From Halocaridina rubra (lineage: Eukaryota; Arthropoda; Malacostraca; Decapoda; Atyidae): a stretch of DNA of 64,000 nt. A program made the position numbers and the translations under genes. Below the pieces are notes generated by a model. That model saw nothing but the letters and a program-made list of their open reading frames with translations. It was not told the DNA's origin and did no database searches. Below, in pieces: positions 11,875 through 26,645 of the stretch (position 1 is its first letter; each line of letters starts with the position of its first letter). Location of the stretch: assembly GCA_037179515.1 (NCBI GenBank), contig JAXCGZ010007570.1, positions 40,001 through 104,000 of the forward strand, in the 5' to 3' direction.

Positions 11875-13798
11875 TGTGACAGAGTGTTTCGCTCAATGTC
11901 AACAGAGGCTGTTAGATGCCTTAACAAATAAATTAGTAACATAACTGTTATTTTCTAACTAAAAAAATTAATTCCCACTTCTTGACTTTCGCAGATTATG
12001 ATTATTTGCAATTTGTATTTTTGCTTATAGCTAATTTTAAATAGCTTATTTACTCTTCTTGTACGTGTAGAAGTATAGCCCCAATATAAAGGCTGCTCCT
12101 ATTTTTCTGTCTGCAACGAGCCAAGAAAATAAAAAAAAAAATAACCAGTAACCTAACATTTCATTATTATTCTCGTTTTATTTTATTTGCTTCCACTTGT
12201 TGCACCTAAAAATACTGTCTCTCCCTTGCATCTCTGCTATAATTGCCTGCCAGGGACCACCACTAAAATAGTCCTTAAAATGAAATCAGAGCCAATTACT
12301 GCTCTAGGAATGTCTCCTACAGATGACGTCACGAGGAACAAGGAGACGCTCTCTTTTGGCGCCGAGACTGCCCAGAGGCAACATCTCGCCTGGGTAGTCT
12401 AAGTTTATTTAAAATCTTTTTACGTGGCATCTTCACAGGAATTCATCTAGCACAACAAGGAATTCATCTAGCACAACAAGGTGAGGGATAGTGTATGGTA
12501 AAGCTCGTGGGTCAAGCAAATTGGTTTATTTTCGAGAATTAGTTACATTCGTTACTGGATAAATCTTATGGATTTCTATTCTCAGATTCCATTCCCAGTC
12601 ACACGAAATTTTGTAGATTACCATACTGGAATCTCACATGCCAAAGTTAATTCCTTAACCTGTAAATTACAGCTGATATATATTGCTGAGAAGTTTCTTT
12701 TCACTGAATGTGATAAACGAAAATCTCATCCTCTGAAGACTAGTTATGAGCCCGTAAAAATCTATCTCTCTTCCTAATAAATTCTAATTTCATTTCACCT
12801 CTTTCTATCATCGTAAATAAAGTGTTTTACTTCAAAAACTCGTCAATAAAGCTATTTGCCAAAAAACAAAATTGCAAATATCCAAAAGGTAATTTTTCCC
12901 AGTTGGCTATGCAAATATTTCTTGTTAACCACAATTTAATGAATGCATACCGTATTTATCTTGCTAATTCTTCATATGTTGGGGATAAAGTGTTTTGAGT
13001 TATAAGTTGCAAATACCTCAAAAGGTGGTTTTGCACCCCTTTTTTTCATTGCAAAGTTCTTGATAACTAAAAGTGAATGAATACTGTATTTATCTCGTAG
13101 ATTCTTCCTTTATCCTAAATAGAGTGTTTTACCATATTAATTGCATATCAGTAATAAGCATTGCAACTTTTGTGGTTGCCCACAATTTAAGGAATACATA
13201 CAGTACTGTATTTGTCTTGCTTATTCTTCATTTATTGTGAATATATTATTTTCTTTAAAACCAGTAAAGAATTAATGTTTCGTATGCTATTATGGTAGCA
13301 TAAATATTTCTGGTTAGCTGTGAATAACCTATATATATTCATCCAGTAGAATGACATTGGAAACTCATTATATGTGTGCTCATGCTTTCAGTTTCCCATT
13401 ATAAACAGTGTGTCATTTCTGTTTCTGAAATTGCAGTGTCCTGTATTCTACTCTGCCTGTGTGACAGAGGTAATCATCGAGTTGAGGCCAAAGTCTTGGC
13501 ATACGTCCGTGGTGCCGGGAAACGAACTCATACTCACCTCCTCCGGGATTCGAGGCAGCATTTCATAAAATTTAATTTGAGAAATTTAATTCAATTCTTT
13601 TAATGTCATTGCATTTCCAAAATTAAAAGAAAGTTGAATTCTGAGTTTCATTTAACCGACTAATGGTAATAGAGATGGGGTGTTCAAGTACAAATATCTG
13701 TCCTGTTTGTTTGTGAGCTCTTAACCGATCTCGGTACTTTGAGTCCCCTTAGTAAAACAGAATCTTAACAACACTCTACCATCCTAAACCCCCCCACA
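11875..13798 (+). repeat. 5' LTR of gypsy element (1924 bp)
   Basis: Starts TGTGACAGAG and ends CCCCCCCACA. It is the same length as the 3' LTR and nearly identical. It is long for a gypsy LTR. Short open frames inside it (for example 12187-12402) are present in both LTRs but have no recognisable domain. A TATA or polyadenylation signal cannot be fixed among many AT-rich motifs. Confidence 0.96.
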
Positions 13799-13802
13799 AG
13801 AT

Positions 13803-13820
13803 TGGCGCCCGAACAGGGAC
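13803..13820 (+). promoter_or_regulatory. Primer-binding site, tRNA-Lys type
   Basis: TGGCGCCCGAACAGGGAC, four bases after the LTR end, is the 18-nt complement of a tRNA-Lys 3' end (the same PBS class as in lentiviruses). It primes minus-strand DNA synthesis. The same sequence is conserved in the second copy at 36362-36379. Confidence 0.95.
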
Positions 13821-15201
13821 CCGAACAGACAGACTGATTTTATAAATTTATTTTTATTTTGCTTTTTAACATTGCACCTGAAACCCGATTACCATTGGCT
13901 CGATTATTGAAATGAATGAATCTTAGGCTGCACACGAAAATTTTCGCGCAAGAGACGTTGCGGATAAGAAATTTTTCTTTATTTTCAATATTAATTATGG
14001 TAACTAATATTTTCTTGTTTCCCATGTGGTAAACAATATTTCAGGAAATCTACATGAGATTATGTGGTAACAGACTTTAGAAATTTTGCATGACGAGAAG
14101 ACGTGTTATATAAAATTTCATTTATTTGCGTGATAAGATTGAGTTTTAAAGCATTCGTGTTTTATATATCCGTTAAAGGGTGATACTTGTTAGGAATTGT
14201 TTATATTTCCTTGGGATTTAGGAATTGGGAGAAAGCATATTAAGTATTTTTGCTTATAATTGTGTTTTATATTCAAGCATTGACTGCTTATAGATTGGAA
14301 GAAAAACTTTGGTGTCATTTATCGAGCCTAGGCTAAGCCTTTCATGTGTCTGAGTTGTCACTTGAAAATAAATTTTCTCATTACTAGTAGAAATGTGTAA
14401 TCTGGCTGCCTAGTAAGCTGTTAGCTTATCGTTGGTGTATTTTGCATAGGATCTGTGCCCTTTTGGTAACACTCCAGAAATTTACTTACGACATTTTATT
14501 TGTGGGTAATGCCATATATGCGCTCATACACAGGCACGACCGCTATACTGTACTTGTTTGTACTCTCAGGCACTGGGTGCTAGTCGGTAAAATTCGTTGT
14601 TACTCATTCCTTTCATTTGCACCATAACCGCAGGTACTGCCACGTATTGCTGTTAAGCAGGCACGACTGCCATTCTGTATTACCAGTGTTTCATACACTG
14701 TTTTGCAACAATTTGTTGCTGTTGCACTTGATTGTGTTGCTCATTCCTTTCATTTGCACAATAACCGCAGGTACTGCCACGTATTGCTGTTAAGCAGGCA
14801 CGACTGCCATTCTGTATTACCAGTGTTTCATACACTGCTTTGCAACAGTTTGTTGCTGTTGCACTTGATTGTGTTGCTCATTCCTTTCATTTGCACAATA
14901 ACCGCAGGTACTGCCACATATTGCTGTTAAGCAGGCACGACTGCCATTCTGTACTACCAGTGTTTCATGCACTGTTTTGCAACATTTAGCTGCTGTTGCA
15001 CTTGATTGCATTTTGAGTCACTTTTATGGTGAGATTTTGAGATCACTTTTACGTTTAAGTTTGAACTGTGGTGTTGAATTTTTTTTCTTTCTCTCCTTGG
15101 TGTTGTGTGGTTCTTTCATTTTTTTTTCTACTACTGTACTGTAGAGATTTGTTTTTTGTGGTTGTTTTGGCACTTCGTTATTGACTGTTCAGGTAACAAA
15201 C
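13821..15201 (+). other. Gypsy leader (5' untranslated region), 1.4 kb
   Basis: Runs between the primer-binding site and the polyprotein start. It carries no long frame. It holds one 81-bp module (about 14480-14570) and three 137-bp tandem units (about 14600-15010) that vary in number between copies. A CAGGTAACA donor-like motif lies at 15190, but the second copy lacks it. Confidence 0.75.
14600..15010 (+). repeat. 137-bp tandem repeats in gypsy leader, three units
   Basis: The marker GCACGACTGC-type motif recurs at 14661, 14798 and 14935, giving an exact period of 137 bp. The minus-strand gypsy copy has seven markers of the same unit. Confidence 0.92.
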
Positions 15202-18200
15202 ATGGAAACCTTCAAAACATTCGATGAGGAGCGTTACCTAGACATGCTGATTGCTAGAGGTGAGAGATATGGTTTTTCCCCAAGACAGAAGCTCTTCGAA
15301 TGGGCTCATGAGAAGATGGTTGAACGCCGAGATATGCTGGAGAAGAGAGCAAGTGATGAGGCACAAGCACAACGTAAGGAGTCACAAGCACAACGTAAGG
15401 AGGCACAAGCACAACGTAAGGAGGCACAAGCACAACATAAACATGAGCTTGTGCTTGCTCGGCTTCGAGCGGAAATCCCAGACAGTAGTCCTTTATCCGG
15501 AAATAGAGATTACAGGAACGGGAAGCACAAGAGCCCCTCGCAGAACTTCAATCGTCCAGCTCCTCCTCCTCACACTCCTAAGCCTTATTACGGCCATGCA
15601 CCCACACTCAAGAAGGATGACCCGGTAAGACCTAAGCCTCAGCAGTTAAGAGGCAAAGGCCATTACTCTGCTCCACCTTCCCAGGGTTTTCAGCCAAACT
15701 CTAAGAGCCACCACGCTCCCTCACACAGCGGCGGCCCACATAGCCGTCTGGCCACTCACTCAGCCCATGTTGTGGAAACAGGGCCAGAAAGGGCCAATGA
15801 GGAAAATGCCGAGGAACCACCACACAAACTTGCCAATGTGGAATTCATCAAACATGATGATCTGGAAATGATCCCAAAATGCCTAGAAACCATAAATGGT
15901 GTGGAAGCTGAGATAGCCCTTGACACAGGGGCCAATGGCATACTTGTTGATGAGAGAATTGTCAGGGATGAAGAGTTTACCAGCAAAGTCGTTCGGGTGC
16001 GGGTTACTGAAGGAACACCCCAAATACGACGCTGCCGTGTCATTAACCTGGATTGCAAATACTACAAGGGTAAAGCCCCAGCTGTGGCAATGATTGGGTT
16101 TATGTACCCTGTCTTGATGGGTCGTGCACTGAACCTAGTTCCTACTTTCCAGGCCGACTTATACCATAAGGACATTTCTCGTTATAACTTCCCACGGGGG
16201 AAGTCACATGAAGCCATTTCAGCAGCAACTCCTGGCCTCGATGCCAAGAATTTGGACGATTCTCCGACTGACTCCGTTGAGTCTGCCGCAGTTAGTAAAC
16301 GTAATGTGGAACACGGAGAGTTTCCCCCTCCTTTACCAGATGATGCACCTCTAGAGCCATTGAAGTCCCGTCCAGACTTTGCCAAATTGCAGCAAGAGTG
16401 CCCCAGCCTCAAACGCTGGATGCAGCAGGCCACCGAGGGAAGGACCTTCACGGTGAGAGGAGGAGGCCAGATCACTTATGCCCTTGAAGATGGAGTACTT
16501 CGTAGGCATGTGACTAAAGGTGGCCACACCTTTAAACAGTTGGTGGTGCCCGCTTCGTTGCGCCGCCAGGCTATGTATGTGGCACACCATTTACCTCTGA
16601 GTGGACACAGAGGCAAAGCAAAAACTCGGCATGTCCTTCAGAAGGCTTTTGCATGGCCAAACATGTACACCGAGGTAGACAGATATGTAGGCTCCTGCCC
16701 TGTCTGTCAATGCACCTCAACGGCACCAGTACCGAAAGTTCCCATGGGGATAACTAAGCTCTCAATGGAGCCAATTTCCAATGTCGCTATTGACATACTA
16801 GGTCCTATTAACCCAACTTTGTCCACGGGGAAACAATTCCTCCTGGTATATGCTGACCTGGCAACAAGGTACCCAGATGCAGTGCCACTGTCTTCTATCA
16901 CAACTGAAGCAGTCGCTCATGCCCTATTTGAAATGTGCTCCAGGGTTGGCTTTCCTGAGCAGGTCACTTCTGACAATGGAAGTCAGTTTACAAGTAGGCA
17001 CTTTGAGGCTTTCTGCAACCTTTTAGAAATCAAGCACATTCGTACGAGTGTCTATCATGCCCAATCAAATGGAGCATGCGAACGCTATAACGGGACATTG
17101 AAGCGATGTTTGCGCAAGCTAGTGATAGATATGCCTAGGCAGTGGGACAAGTACGTCCCTGCTGCACTTTTCTCCTTCAGAGACACGCCCCACGACACTA
17201 CTGGATACTCGCCTTTCGAGATGATTTATGGTCATAAGGTCAGAGGCCCAGTAGAATTCTTGGCAGAATGTTGGGATTCACCTACCATCGAAGATGACGA
17301 TAGGGACGTTCATGAGTATATTTTGAAGTTTTCGTCTCACCTCAAAAAGGCATGGAGAACTGCACAATTAGCCATTAAGGGTCACCAGCAGACTGCCAAG
17401 CTCCTCTTTGACAAGCGTGCGCGGCGTCGTGCCCTGACACCCGGAGATCGAGCTCTGTTACTTCTTCCAACAGATACCCGCAAGCTAATGCTACGCTGGA
17501 AAGGACCGTACACTGTGGTACACCGGGTGACCCCTGACAATTATGTGCTAAATGTTGATGGCATTAACCGGAAATACCACATTAACCAGCTGAAGCTTTA
17601 TTGTGAGGACCCGGAGGCCCACAGGGATCCTGCGCTGGCGCTCCCAGCAACCCCTATAGATGCCTCCAGCATCAACAGAACCTCCGAGGCTGCAGCAACA
17701 CAGGTGCTCCATTATAGCCACCCCTTACTTCCTATATTGGAATACTCCACCCTTGCAGTGGAGACAGACTTATGGGAGTGGAGTTTTTCGGAAGAAGCCC
17801 TTCTGGCCGCAGCCACCGCCATTGCAATTGAAGACATAAGCTTAGCTTTTGATGATGGTAAGGATCCTGCCATTCCCACACACCGAAAAGAAAGTGTGAG
17901 TAATTGTATTATTAACTCCAGACTGCAACCGAGTCAACGGGAACAGCTGAACAAGCTATTAGAGGACTATGAGAACGTCTTCAACGACCTCCCAGGCATT
18001 ACCACTACCCTTGAGCATCATGTCAGATTGACTGACCCAGAGCCATTTCGGCATTCCTATGGTCTTCCCCACCAGCTGTCCTTACGACTGAAGGAAGATC
18101 TTGACACTTGGGTCCGCCTCGGAATAGTTGAAAAGAGCATTTCGCCTTGGTGTTCGCCGTTACTGGCAGTGCGTAAGCGAGATGGCAGTCACAGGTTCTG

Positions 18201-19359
18201 CCTTGACTGTCGTAAGCTTAACTCCCTTACCATCTTTGATGGAGAGCCCATTGCTGACGCCGAGCATATTTTCTCGTTGCTTTCCAAAGCCCGTTACCTG
18301 TCCAAGTTGGATTTGGCCAGTGGATTTTGGCAAGTCCCGTTGAGCGAGACTACCAAGCCTCTTACAGCTTTTTCCACAAGATATGGTCTATACCAGTTCA
18401 GGGTCATGCCTTTTGGTATGGTAAATGCCCCTGGCTGCTTCAGCAGACTCATGAGGATAGTACTACAGGATCTCGACAATGTTTCATGCTTTATAGACGA
18501 CATCCTGGTGCATTCTCAGGATTGGTCATCGCACCTCGAGACTCTCCGCAGAGTTCTCACTCGTCTGAACCAGCATGGACTTCATTTAAAGCCTTCCAAA
18601 TGTGAGATTGGTTTCACACAATTGCAGTATCTCGGCCACGTGGTTGGAGAAGGAGTTATGTCCCCTATACATGACAGGGTACAAGCTATCAAGGATATGG
18701 AGAAACCTGCTACTGTCACTCAACTGAGATCATTCCTGGGTAGTGTCGGCTACTACCAACGGTTCATTCCACACTTTAATACTATCGCTGCCCCTTTGCA
18801 GCAACTGACCTCCTCGAAGCAAAGTAAATCCTCCCCTGTCAAATGGACAGATGAAGCGGAGAGAGCATTTTTCAAGCTCCGAGAAGCATTGGCAGGTGAG
18901 CCAGTATTACAACTGGTAAACCCTGATTTTCCATTTATCTTGCAGACCGACGCCTCAGACGAAGGCCTGGGTGCCGTGCTCTTGCAAGCCCGATCAGACA
19001 ACTCAGCAGAAGTAGCTCCAGTGCGATATGCAAGCCGCAGGCTTCGCCCTGCAGAGCGAAATTACTCCACCGTGGAGAAGGAAGCTCTAGCTGCATATTG
19101 GGCCATAAAGAAATTTGAAGTCCATCTGTATGGCCAACATTTTACACTGAGAACCGACCACCGACCTCTCCTATATTTACAGACTGCAGACAAGCTAAAT
19201 CCTCGTCTGAAAAGGTGGGCACTTTACCTGAATCTTTTCAAATTCACTGCCCAACATGTTCATGGCAAGGACAATGACCTTGCTGATCTACTAAGTCGAC
19301 GGTCGTTACCCTCAAATGAGGAAGCTGGTGCTGTTAGCCTAAATTTGGCTAGTCAGTAA
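15202..19359 (+). CDS. Gypsy Gag-Pol polyprotein (short Gag, PR, IN, RT, RNase H)
   Basis: An intact frame of 1385 codons. The ATG at 15202 is chosen because the second copy starts at the same Met (34273). Residues about 1-215 are a charged N-terminal segment with heptapeptide repeats (QAQRKEA type, 54-80) and a Pro/His-rich stretch; no capsid domain or CCHC knuckle is seen. Protease: LDTGANG, Asp241. Integrase: zinc finger H462/H469 and C499/C502, catalytic Asp530, Asp591, Glu627, then a GPY module at 768-770. RT: LDLASGFWQVPL near 1036-1047 and FIDD at 1097-1100. RNase H: Asp1250, Glu1294, Asp1319. Integrase lies upstream of RT, as in Gmr1-like elements. The enzymes would copy the RNA and integrate the cDNA. 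All catalytic residues are present, so Pol may be functional; Gag supply is doubtful. Confidence 0.95.
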   Translation: METFKTFDEERYLDMLIARGERYGFSPRQKLFEWAHEKMVERRDMLEKRASDEAQAQRKESQAQRKEAQAQRKEAQAQHKHELVLARLRAEIPDSSPLSGNRDYRNGKHKSPSQNFNRPAPPPHTPKPYYGHAPTLKKDDPVRPKPQQLRGKGHYSAPPSQGFQPNSKSHHAPSHSGGPHSRLATHSAHVVETGPERANEENAEEPPHKLANVEFIKHDDLEMIPKCLETINGVEAEIALDTGANGILVDERIVRDEEFTSKVVRVRVTEGTPQIRRCRVINLDCKYYKGKAPAVAMIGFMYPVLMGRALNLVPTFQADLYHKDISRYNFPRGKSHEAISAATPGLDAKNLDDSPTDSVESAAVSKRNVEHGEFPPPLPDDAPLEPLKSRPDFAKLQQECPSLKRWMQQATEGRTFTVRGGGQITYALEDGVLRRHVTKGGHTFKQLVVPASLRRQAMYVAHHLPLSGHRGKAKTRHVLQKAFAWPNMYTEVDRYVGSCPVCQCTSTAPVPKVPMGITKLSMEPISNVAIDILGPINPTLSTGKQFLLVYADLATRYPDAVPLSSITTEAVAHALFEMCSRVGFPEQVTSDNGSQFTSRHFEAFCNLLEIKHIRTSVYHAQSNGACERYNGTLKRCLRKLVIDMPRQWDKYVPAALFSFRDTPHDTTGYSPFEMIYGHKVRGPVEFLAECWDSPTIEDDDRDVHEYILKFSSHLKKAWRTAQLAIKGHQQTAKLLFDKRARRRALTPGDRALLLLPTDTRKLMLRWKGPYTVVHRVTPDNYVLNVDGINRKYHINQLKLYCEDPEAHRDPALALPATPIDASSINRTSEAAATQVLHYSHPLLPILEYSTLAVETDLWEWSFSEEALLAAATAIAIEDISLAFDDGKDPAIPTHRKESVSNCIINSRLQPSQREQLNKLLEDYENVFNDLPGITTTLEHHVRLTDPEPFRHSYGLPHQLSLRLKEDLDTWVRLGIVEKSISPWCSPLLAVRKRDGSHRFCLDCRKLNSLTIFDGEPIADAEHIFSLLSKARYLSKLDLASGFWQVPLSETTKPLTAFSTRYGLYQFRVMPFGMVNAPGCFSRLMRIVLQDLDNVSCFIDDILVHSQDWSSHLETLRRVLTRLNQHGLHLKPSKCEIGFTQLQYLGHVVGEGVMSPIHDRVQAIKDMEKPATVTQLRSFLGSVGYYQRFIPHFNTIAAPLQQLTSSKQSKSSPVKWTDEAERAFFKLREALAGEPVLQLVNPDFPFILQTDASDEGLGAVLLQARSDNSAEVAPVRYASRRLRPAERNYSTVEKEALAAYWAIKKFEVHLYGQHFTLRTDHRPLLYLQTADKLNPRLKRWALYLNLFKFTAQHVHGKDNDLADLLSRRSLPSNEEAGAVSLNLASQ

Positions 19360-19982
19360 AGATTACTTCTCTAATGTGTTGTTTATTTTTATGTTTATCT
19401 TTTATGTCTTTAATACTGTACTGTACTTGTTTACTTTAGCGTACAAACGTTATTCCTAATGGAAAACGAAAAAGATGAAGAATAATTTTTTGATCGTAGT
19501 TTTATATTTCCCTTTGTGGGACTTTGAAAGCCAGAACTTGGCAGAAACATTTTAGTTTAGGGCTGAATAGCTGAATGTTTTAAATCCAGTCGCCAATGTT
19601 AATGACGACGTGGTTCAAATGTTTAATTTGCGTATACTGTATTTTATTTTGTATATTATATTATTGCCTTCTTGCATGTGAAGCATTCATAAACTTAAAT
19701 ATTGATATTCACTGATATCTAATTGTGATTTAATTTTCTTGAAACTTGAATTTGATCACATTTCTTTTATGTTTTGCATGTCATTTAATGTTTTGTTTAC
19801 AAGACTTGTTTACTTTTACTAATAGTATGATATGTTCCAGTGGTGGATCCCATTCTTATTGTTCATTTGTTCTTTTCCATGAGAAGGATATCTCATCCCT
19901 CATAATAACACTGAAGTCACCGTAACTTCCTCTGTTCTTTTTTCGCCTTCTGTAGTAGAATTTTGCTAAATCAATATTCTCT
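19360..19982 (+). other. Gypsy 3' non-coding region
   Basis: About 620 bp of AT-rich DNA between the Pol stop and the polypurine tract. No env-like frame, transmembrane segment or other gene is seen. In the minus-strand copy the matching region carries a 910-bp insertion. Confidence 0.7.
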
Positions 19983-19990
19983 AGAAAGGG
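19983..19990 (+). promoter_or_regulatory. Putative short polypurine tract
   Basis: AGAAAGGG followed by CCTT and then the 3' LTR. It is conserved in the other copy at 26646-26653. It is short and not directly adjacent to the LTR, so the assignment as plus-strand primer is tentative. Confidence 0.5.
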
Positions 19991-19994
19991 CCTT

Positions 19995-21918
19995 TGTGAC
20001 AGAGTGTTTCGCTCAATGTCAACAGAGGCTGTTAGATGCCTTAACAAATAAATTAGTAACATAACTGTTATTTTCTAACTAAAAAAATTAATTCCCACTT
20101 CTTGACTTTCGCAGATTATGATTATTTGCAATTTGTATTTTTGCTTATAGCTAATTTTAAATAGCTTATTTACTCTTCTTGTACGTGTAGAAGTATAGCC
20201 CCAATATAAAGGCTGCTCCTATTTTTCTGTCTGCAACGAGCCAAGAAAATTAAGAAAAAAATAACCAGTAACCTAACTTTTCATTATTATTCTCGTTTTA
20301 TTTTATTTGCTTCCACTTGTTGCACCTAAAAATACTGTCTCTCCCTTGCATCTCTGCTATAATTGCCTGCCAGGGACCACCACTAAAATAGTCCTTAAAA
20401 TGATATCAGAGCCAATTACTGCTCTAGGAATGTCTCCTACAGATGACGTCACGAGGAACAAGGAGACGCTCTCTTTTGGCGCCGAGACTGCCCAGAGGCA
20501 ACATCTCGCCTGGGTAGTCTAAGTTTATTTAAAATCTTTTTACGTGGCATCTTCACAGGAATTCATCTAGCACAACAAGGAATTCATCTAGCACAACAAG
20601 GTGAGGGATAGTGTATGGTAAAGCTCGTGGGTCAAGCAAATTGGTTTATTTTCGAGAATTAGTTACATTCGTTACTGGATAAATCTTATGGATTTCTATT
20701 CTCAGATTCCATTCCCAGTCACACGAAATTTTGTAGATTACCACACTGGAATCTCACATGCCAAAGTTAATTCCTTAACCTGTAAATTACAGCTGATATA
20801 TATTGCTGAGAAGTTTCTTTTCACTGAATGTGATAAACGAAAATCTCATCCTCTGAAGACTAGTTATGAGCCCGTAAAAATCTATCTCTCTTCCTAATAA
20901 ATTCTAATTTCATTTCACCCCTTTCTATCATCGTAAATAAAGTGTTTTACTTCAAAAACTCGTCAATAAAGCTATTTGCCAAAAAACAAAATTGCAAATA
21001 TTCAAAAGGTAATTTTTCCCAGTTGGCTATGCAAATATTTCTTGTTAACCACAATTTAATGAATGCATACCGTATTTATCTTGCTAATTCTTCATATGTT
21101 GGGGATAAAGTGTTTTGAGTTATAAGTTGCAAATACCTCAAAAGGTGGTTTTGCACCCCTTTTTTTCATTGCAAAGTTCTTGATAACTAAAAGTGAATGA
21201 ATACTGTATTTATCTCGTAGATTCTTCCTTTATCCTAAATAGAGTGTTTTACCATATTAATTGCATATCAGTAATAAGCATTGCAACTTTTGTGGTTGCC
21301 CACAATTTAAGGAATACATACAGTACTGTATTTGTCTTGCTTATTCTTCATTTATTGTGAATATATTATTTTCTTTAAAACCAGTAAAGAATTAATGTTT
21401 TGTATGCTATTATGGTAGCATAAATATTTCTGGTTAGCTGTGAATAACCTATATATATTCATCCAGTAGAATGACATTGGAAACTCATTATATGTGTGCT
21501 CATGCTTTCAGTTTCCCATTATAAACAGTGTGTCATTTCTGTTTCTGAAATTGCAGTGTCCTGTATTCTACTCTGCCTGTGTGACAGAGGTAATCATCGA
21601 GTTGAGGCCAAAGTCTTGGCATACGTCCGTGGTGCCGGGAAACGAACTCATACTCACCTCCTCCGGGATTCGAGGCAGCATTTCATAAAATTTAATTTGA
21701 GAAATTTAATTCAATTCTTTTAATGTCATTGCATTTCCAAAATTAAAAGAAAGTTGAATTCTGAGTTTCATTTAACCGACTAATGGTAATAGAAATGGGG
21801 TGTTCAAGTACAAATATCTGTCCTGTTTGTTTGTGAGCTCTTAACCGAGCTCGGTACTTTGAGTCCCCTTAGTAAAACAGAATCTTAACAACACTCTAGC
21901 ATCCTAAACCCCCCCACA
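19995..21918 (+). repeat. 3' LTR of gypsy element (1924 bp)
   Basis: Starts TGTGACAGAG and ends CCCCCCCACA. Compared with the 5' LTR I count about 11 single-base differences and no indel. Confidence 0.96.
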
Positions 21919-23104
21919 ATGAGGAAAGCCGAATCTTAGAGGAAAGAGAGGACTGGGCAGATTGCATATTCCTAGATTTCCAGAAAGTGTTTGTCACTGT
22001 TCCATATGGGAGACTTATTAAGAAACTGCAAGCAATGGCTAGAATAGGTGGAAATGTTTTGGAATGAATATAAACTTACTTAGAAGGAAGGGAACTGAGG
22101 GTTAGAGTAAGACACTCAGTATCTGAATGGAGAAGAGTTAGTAGTGGAGTTCCACAGGGTTCAGTTTTAGGGCCACTTTTGTTCCTTGTATATGTAAATG
22201 ACCTACCTGAGTCTGTAAATTCATTCATGAATATGTTTGCAGATGATGCAAAGATTGTGAAGAAAGTATTAAACGAGAGCAATGGTAGAGAACTTCAGGA
22301 AGATCTAAGTAGTCTGCATGAGTGGTCATAAAAATGGCTTTTGAAATTCAATACTTCAAAATGTAAGGTAATGAGGATGGGTACAAGTGCAAGAGGGCCC
22401 AAGCTTGACTACTCGGTGGCTGGATTACAACTTCAAGAGGCAGAAAATGAGAGAGATCTAGGAGTAAACATACTGGCAGATTTGTCTCCAGAAATACATA
22501 TAAATGGTATAGTAAGGGCAGCATATGCCTTCTTATCAAATGTAAGGGTAGCCATCAGGCACATTTACAAGGAAATGTTCAGAAATATTTATGTAACCTA
22601 TTTGAGGCCAAAACTCAAATATGAAGCCCCCTTTTGGAATCCGCACTTGAAAAAGCACATAGCTAAGCTTGAAAAAGTTCAAAGACATGCCACAAAGCTG
22701 GTGCCACAAATACGTAATCTCAGTTATGATGAGAGGCTGAGGGAATTAGACTTACCATCACTTGAAGCTAGCAGATTGAGGGGGAATATGGTGAAAGATT
22801 TTAAATTCCTTCATGGTTATGATAGAGTGGACAGGGGTCGGTATTTCATATGCTGGCTCTAGAACTAAAGGTCATAGTTTGAAGCTTCGAAAGAAAACTT
22901 CTTTGCAGGATGTAAGGAAATACTTTTTCAGTGTAAGGGTAGTTGATAATTGGAATTGGCTAAGCAAGGAGGTAGTTAATGCTATCTCAATCCATAGTTT
23001 TAAGGACAGGTATGATAAGTATCACTAAGTACAAAATGAAACCGATCCGGAGACGGGAAGATACGAGCTTTGGGCTCATTCCCGTAAACAGAATTAGGTA
23101 ATCA
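21919..23104 (+). mobile_element. LINE copy 6, 3' part (after gypsy element)
   Basis: Begins with the duplicated ATGAG, then continues the LINE RT where 11874 left off. It ends with the 3' stem-loop and a single tail repeat (AATTAGGTAATCAC) at about 23104, where the TA-target DNA element starts. Confidence 0.93.
21924..23028 (+). pseudogene. LINE ORF2, 3' part of copy 6 (RT core and C-terminal region)
   Basis: Continues the frame interrupted at 11874. RT motifs VPQGSVLGPLLFL and FADD are readable in 22090-22270, and the C-terminal region in 22341-23028 ends SFKDRYDKYH. It is broken independently of the LTR insertion: TGG to TGA near 22066 (WNGI* segment), TCA-TAA near 22329, and a one-base change of frame near 22835. 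The copy was therefore already decaying, or has decayed since. Confidence 0.86.
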
Positions 23105-26641
<3,537 letters not shown>

Positions 26642-26645
26642 AAGG

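Larger units (their letters stand above)
11875..21918 (+). mobile_element. Complete Ty3/gypsy-type LTR retrotransposon, Gmr1-like gene order
   Basis: A 10,044-bp element: 5' LTR 11875-13798, tRNA-Lys-type primer-binding site 13803-13820, 1.4-kb leader with tandem repeats, one polyprotein frame 15202-19359, a 3' non-coding part, a short polypurine tract at 19983-19990 and 3' LTR 19995-21918. It starts TG and ends CA and is flanked by a perfect ATGAG duplication in a LINE. The two LTRs differ at about 11 of 1924 positions by eye (about 99.4% identity), so insertion is recent. No env-like frame follows pol. A second, older copy lies on the minus strand at 25025-38271. Confidence 0.96.

Noticed and set aside
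12187..12402. 71-codon frame in both plus-copy gypsy LTRs (also a variant at 37748-37957)
   Set aside because: It recurs because LTRs are copies. The variant in the older LTR differs by frame-affecting changes in its second half, and no domain is recognised.
13440..13560. tRNA-like B-box word GATTCGAGGC within the gypsy LTR
   Set aside because: No A box or cloverleaf could be fitted; it is inside the LTR and repeated with it.
15190..15198. CAGGTAACA splice-donor-like motif just before the gypsy start codon
   Set aside because: The older copy reads TTTAGGAAAC at the same place, and no acceptor or downstream env-like frame is seen.
19360..19994. Possible env gene downstream of gypsy pol
   Set aside because: No frame of useful length, no signal peptide or membrane segment.
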